This document shows, one piece after another, positions 58,901-64,000 of a stretch of DNA of 64,000 nt; position 1 is the stretch's first letter; each line of letters starts with the position of its first letter. The stretch is taken from assembly GCA_036674765.1 (NCBI GenBank), contig JARVKI010000125.1, forward strand, positions 41,249 through 105,248. The letters are read 5' to 3'. The position numbers were made by a program, and so were the translations under genes. The notes beneath the pieces were generated by a model. It was not told the DNA's origin, did not search any database, and was given only the letters and a program-made list of their open reading frames with translations. Origin of the DNA: Seiridium cupressi (Eukaryota > Ascomycota > Sordariomycetes > Amphisphaeriales > Sporocadaceae).

Positions 58901-61900
58901 TAATAATAATATATTTGTTATATTTTAATTATTTTTATTTAAATACGCATTTTAATTTAAGAATTATTAAATAATATCGGTAAAATATTTACCGTTAATA
59001 AAAATAGCGGTAATAATAATAAAAAAGGGAAAGAAATTATAAAAGCTATTTAAAAATAAACCTTTTAAAAACCTTTTACTTAAATTATAAATATTAACTC
59101 CGATAAAAATAACGACTTTAAAGTCTTTAAAAAATAATATAAAAGTATTTTTAAAAAAATTAAGCGATTTTAACGAAAGGAAGATTATAAAGCTAAATTT
59201 ATTTAAGAATTTTAAGATTTAAATACCGTTATAAAAAGAGCGGTTAATATTATTATTATATTAATTTAAAAGATTAATAAATTAAAATTTAACACTCTTA
59301 CACTTTATAATAAAACGCCCGGAAGGCTTAAAGGGTATTTTACTTAAGTTCGCATTTATTATTTATTTTATATAAAAAGCTTTTAAAACGATTTTTAAAA
59401 GATTATCCATATAATATCCTTTTTAAAAAAACGCGCTTTTACGTAGTTTAAATTATATTTTTTTAAAATAAACAAATATAAATAAATATTAAATTAATAT
59501 AAAATAAAAATATAAAAGATTTTTAGGATTTATATTAAATATAAAAAGGTATTTAAATTATTATTTTAAAATTTTAACGAAAAAAAATAAACCGAATAAA
59601 AACTTAAAAACTTTAAATAAAAAACGTCCATATTAATTTATATTATAAAATTTAAACGGATTACTATTTATATAAACTATATAAATAATATACGTATTAT
59701 ATTATATTATTAAAGTTTTAAGAAAGAAGTTAAGGATAAAATTAATAAAATCTTATACTTATTTATTAACTTTATTTAATACGCGGAATTTATAATACGT
59801 ATTAATAACTAATTATACGCCTAATAATCCGAAAAGAAATAAACTTTAAAGTATTAAAACTATATTATTATTAATATAAAAAAACCCCGGTAAAACGGAT
59901 ATAATAACCAAAACCGCGACTAAAAGATTTAAACGTTATATAAATAATATAATAAACTTATAAACTTTAACGTTATAAAGCGAAAAAACGGCAGTTATAA
60001 TAAAAAGTTAATAATATATTATAATTATAAAAAGATAAGATATTTTACTAATAAATACCGTTTATTTAAAAAAAAACGACCTTTTAAATTAATTTTAAAA
60101 GGATGGCAATTTAACTTTATTATAAAAGGACTAATTAAATACGATAACCTATTTTAAATAGTGTATTATAACGATTAGTATAAGATATATAAGTTAGATA
60201 AAAAGGGAGTAAGATAATACCTTATAACGCCGGTTATTAAAACCATTACGGTAGCAGGAAAAAGCCCCGCAAAACGATTAATTAACGCTTACGAACACCT
60301 TATATATTTTAATAAAAACGGAAACAAATCCTATTAAAACTAGGTTATTATCCGTTATATAGAATAATAAAAAAAAAAAAAGAAAATATAAATTAAGCTA
60401 ACGTATTAAAATTACGATTAATTAAAAAAAGAACTAATAAAGTTCCCGTTATAATACGATAATCCGTTAAATATTAAAACGACTTTAAAACGGTAATTAT
60501 CTTTAAAAGGTTATTTTATAACGCTTTAAAATTTAAAAATGTTTTAATAAAAGCCGTTACAAAAGATAAGTTTAAAAACGCTTATACCCTTTATATAATA
60601 TTTAAAGATAACGCTTAATTAAGGATAAAACATTTAAATTATATAAATATATCCTAGATTAATTATATTAACCGGTTATATAACTAGCATTTTAAAAAAA
60701 ATTAAAATATAAATTCTTCCTTAAAAAACTAAAACTAAACTTTATTAAGATATTATAAATTAAAAGACAAGTAAAAAACGTTATTATTATTTATAAAAAC
60801 CTTTAAAAATATATAATAATTATTAATAATTTATAAAAAACACGTAAATATATTTTAAAGTTATAAATATAAGATTAATATAAAATTAACGAATGCTTAA
60901 TTTATATTAATAAGAAAAGTTTAATTTAAAAACAAATTAAAGAATATAATAAAGTAAAACGACTTTTAATAAAATTAAAATCCTTTTTATTTAATATTAC
61001 TACGAGTTAATAAGAAAAAGAAAACGACTTTAAAAAATTAATCGAAAAAGCGTTTAAAAAATAATATAACGAAAAATTTAAATTATAAGTTTATAAAATT
61101 ATAAATAAGATTTAAATATAACGATAAAATAAAAAACTAACGCTTTTTATATAAATAATATTATAAGTTTTTATAAAATTAAAAATAAGGTAAAAAGCCG
61201 ATAAATTAAAATATAATAAACCTTTAATATATTAAAGCCGGGAGAATTTATATATAAATTACGCCTTTACTTATTAAAAAGCAGAAAATAAGAAAAAGTA
61301 ATAACGACACCACCGACGTAATAAACGTTTAAAAAACGACTATAACCGCATATAACGGGATAATAACGGTTAAATATTAAATCCTTATACGCTATAAAAA
61401 CAAGCGTATATAACCACTTTATAATTAAAGTTCGGATTATAAGTTAAAACATCGAGGCTTTAATTAATATAAAAGCTTAAAGAAATTTTATTTCGTTATA
61501 AATTATTAATAAATTTTAAATATTATAAAAATAAAAAAAAAACGTTTTATTAATTTAAAATTATAAATAAAAAATTAATAATATATAATAATAAAATCGT
61601 TAATATAAAGATTATATATATTTAAATTTATATTTAAAATTATAATAAAGGATTTATATACGATATTATAAAAATTATAAATTACGATTTAATTTTAAAA
61701 ATACCTTAATTATAAACGAATAATCCTTAAGTAAATTAAAATATAAGCTAATTTTAATAAAATATATTAAAAAGAGATTTAGCTTTTAAATAACGTTTAA
61801 TAAAAAAACCTTTAAATAAATTTAAAATACTTAAATTTTACGTTATAACTAAAAATATTAAACCGAAATTTATATACGAAATATTTAAAAAATATAAAAA

Positions 61901-62149
61901 ATTTAATAATTTATTTAATAAAAAACTAAATATAAAATTATTAATATATATAAGGTTTAATTACGAAATATTTTTAAAAAAAAGTACGAAATTATATTTT
62001 ATATTTATTTACCCGGTACGGTTATAATATAAAAAAGCATTTAAAAAATATTTTAACGAGATATTATTAAAAAAATAGATTAAAAAATTTATTTTACCCG
62101 TAAAATACCTTATACTCTTTATATTAAAGAAAAGTAAAAACGGGAAGCT

Positions 62150-62520
62150 TAATTAAAAGCCTTATATCGATTACCGGAAACTTAACGAAATTATAATTAA
62201 AAATAAATACCCTTTATTATTAATTAAAAACCTGCGAAATAAATTATACGGTGCTAAATGGTTTATAACTTTAAATTTATTTAACGTATATAAATTAATT
62301 AAAATTAAAAAAAGCGATAAATAAAAGATAATATTCCGTAATAAATATAAATATTTTAAATATTTAATTATACCTTTTAAATTTATAAATATATTTATAA
62401 ATTTTTAAAATATAATTAATATAATATTACGAAACTTTTTAAATAAATTTATAATAATTTATCTTAACGATATATTTATATTTTCGAATATAATTAAGGA
62501 ATATAAGCGATATATCGCGG
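62150..62520 (+). pseudogene. Reverse transcriptase ghost of Gypsy element B
   Basis: One frame reads KPYIDYRKLNEIIIKNKYP, LYGAKWFITLNLFNVY and FIIIYLNDIFIFS. These are the RT boxes VDYRKLNEITIKNRYPLP, GAKWFTALDL and the YLDDILIFS active site, with the second catalytic Asp read as Asn (GAC/GAT to AAC/AAT). Confidence 0.88.
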
Positions 62521-62849
62521 TAATATTTAAAAAATTATAAAAAATAAATCTTTTAATAAATTTAAAAAAAAGTAAATTTTATTAATAAAAAGTTACTTTT
62601 ATAAAATACGTAATATCTTTAAAAAAAATTTAAATAAAGGATTTTAAAATAATAATAATTAAAAAATAATTAACCTTTTAAAACGTTATAAATATATAAT
62701 CCTTTTTAAAGTTAATAAATTATTATAAGATATTTATCCTTAATTTTATAAAAATAAAAAACCCTTTAATAAATTTAATTAAAAAGTATTTATTATTTTA
62801 ATAAACTTATACCGAATAATAAACGTTTAAAAGATTTAAGAAAAAAATA

Positions 62850-63070
62850 ATAAAAAAACTTATTATAATTATAACTAACTTTAATAAAGAATTTAAAGTC
62901 GAAACTAACGTATCGAATTACGCGATCGGCGGTTAATTTAATTAATAAAAAAACGACGGGAAATTATACTTAATCGCTTATTACTTTAAAAAACTTAACG
63001 GACTAAAACTTAATTATTAAATTTATAATAAGGAATTAATAATAATTATTAAAATATTTAAAAAATAAAA
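62850..63070 (+). pseudogene. RNase H ghost of Gypsy element B
   Basis: Reads VETNVSNYAIGG (family ETDASDYAIGG), NDGKLYLIAYYFKKLN and IYNKELIIII (family HDKELLAI). Both Asp of the first box are mutated to Asn. Confidence 0.85.
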
Positions 63071-63479
63071 GTATTATTTTAACGGAATAATATATTAAAT
63101 TAAAATTTATACCGATTATAAAAACTTAATATTATTTATAAATAATAAAAAATTTAATAAATAATAAATACGATAATTAGAATTCTTAATAAACTTTAAC
63201 TTTATTATTATTTATTAAAAGGGATTAAAAAACGAAAGAGCCGACGCGTTAAATCGCAGATCGGACCACTTTTAAAAAGCGCCTAAAAAAACGTATATTA
63301 TCCTTATAATTAACGAGGACGGAAACCTCGTATTAACTATAAATATATACGCTACCAGCCGCGTAACCATTTAAGGAATATAAGTTAAGAAAATTAACTA
63401 CGCTATTAAACCCTAACTTTAAAACCTAATATATAAATACGAAATAAAAAAATTCGAAAACAAAATATATTATAATAAA

Positions 63480-63960
63480 AAGCTATAAATACCCTTAAAA
63501 TTACGAGAAAAACTTATTAAAAAATATTATAAATTACTATTTAATAAATATATAAAAATCTTTAAAACTATTAAAAAGATTTAATAATAATTTAACTGCG
63601 AAAATTTAAAATAATATATCTTTAAAATTATTAAAAACTGCGATTTTTATAATAAAGTTAAAATATCTTAATATAAACCGTACGGAGAATTATAATTAAT
63701 AACGCTACCCGATAAAGTTTAAAAATTAATCGTTATAAACTTTATTATTAAATTACTATTATTAAAAGAATTAATAACAAACGTAAAATATAATAATATC
63801 TTTATTATTATAAAACGATTTATAAAATATAAATATTTTATTTTATATAAAAAAATAAGCGACGTTACGAAATTCGTTTACGTTATTTTTAAAATTATAA
63901 TTAGTTAATATAAGTTATTAAATGAATTTATCTCCGATAAAAATAAGCTTTTTACGTTAA
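63480..63960 (+). pseudogene. Integrase ghost of Gypsy element B
   Basis: Zinc-binding region remnant FKIIKNCDFYNKVKIS (family ISNCDSCQ) followed by YKPYGEL, then the catalytic core KVKLIVINFIIKL-like stretch, RFTKYKYFILYKKISDVTKF and LLNEFISDKNKLFTLKF. These match the family's DFI..LP, RFTKYAYFIPYKE and LPNEFISDRDKLFTS. Catalytic Asp residues are partly converted to Asn. Confidence 0.83.
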
Positions 63961-64000
63961 AATTCTAATAATCCTTTATATTATAATTAAAAATTAAATA

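Larger units (their letters stand above)
58901..64000 (+). mobile_element. RIP-destroyed Ty3/Gypsy element B, runs off the window
   Basis: Second Gypsy element on the plus strand with domains in the order Gag, RT, RNase H, integrase. A Gag-like segment is at about 59310-59650 (RPEGLKGILLKFAFIIYFI near its start). The RT is at 62150-62520, RNase H at 62850-63070 and integrase at 63480-63960. The order RT, RNase H, integrase is that of Ty3/Gypsy rather than Ty1/Copia. Stops are at positions expected from Trp and Gln codons. No LTR was recognised at its left edge, so the left limit is approximate, and the 3' LTR would be beyond 64000. Confidence 0.8.

Noticed and set aside
54957..64000. A/T-rich tail as mitochondrial DNA
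   Set aside because: Translation reads Gypsy RT, RNase H and integrase, and the LTR aligns with the clean nuclear copy.

Overview
The window comes from a filamentous ascomycete (Pezizomycotina), most like Aspergillus or Penicillium. Genes carry many short GT-AG introns (49-90 nt), and Zn2Cys6 regulators, Clr5-ankyrin and HET proteins, DHA2 and Dal5-type transporters and C-terminal SKL peroxisomal signals are present. Two stretches have been converted almost entirely to A and T by transitions, the mark of repeat-induced point mutation (RIP). There is no sign of bacterial organisation.

Layout. 0-7 kb: an aldehyde dehydrogenase and a large Clr5-ankyrin gene whose Clr5 domain is broken by one extra base in a homopolymer. 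7-13.6 kb: mostly gene-free, with a dead DHA2 drug transporter. 13.6-16 kb: a seven-TM membrane protein gene and a clean solo LTR (254 bp, TG..CA ends, 5-bp target duplication). 16.9-24.4 kb: a second aldehyde dehydrogenase, an APC-family permease and a copper amine oxidase. Dehydrogenase and oxidase both end in SKL, so uptake of an amine followed by peroxisomal oxidation to aldehyde and then acid is a plausible joint function. 26-30.7 kb: a CorA-like membrane protein and a Zn2Cys6 regulator. 30.9-32.5 kb: a DNA transposon with near-perfect 36-bp inverted ends, TA flanks and an interior reduced to almost pure A/T. 33-44.5 kb: a small secreted protein, a predicted papain-like His-Cys protein, an NmrA pseudogene, a Zn-less transcription-factor-domain protein, a short-chain dehydrogenase, an F-box protein and a malic-acid-type transporter. 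44.5-47.7 kb: nothing convincing. 47.7-53.3 kb: a Dal5-type transporter and a divergent secreted GH3 glycosidase. 53.7-54.6 kb: a HET-domain remnant cut off by a retrotransposon. 54.66-64 kb: RIP-destroyed Ty3/Gypsy retrotransposons whose Gag, RT, RNase H and integrase can still be recognised in translation.

Exon models were derived by hand from splice motifs and reading-frame continuity; each multi-exon total given is divisible by three. The region looks like ordinary accessory or subtelomere-like fungal DNA. I found no clearly new biological system. The best candidates for follow-up are the peroxisomal amine-oxidation group, the CorA-like protein with extra membrane segments, and the pair of LTR copies (one clean, one RIP-mutated) that serve as a natural gauge of the mutation process.
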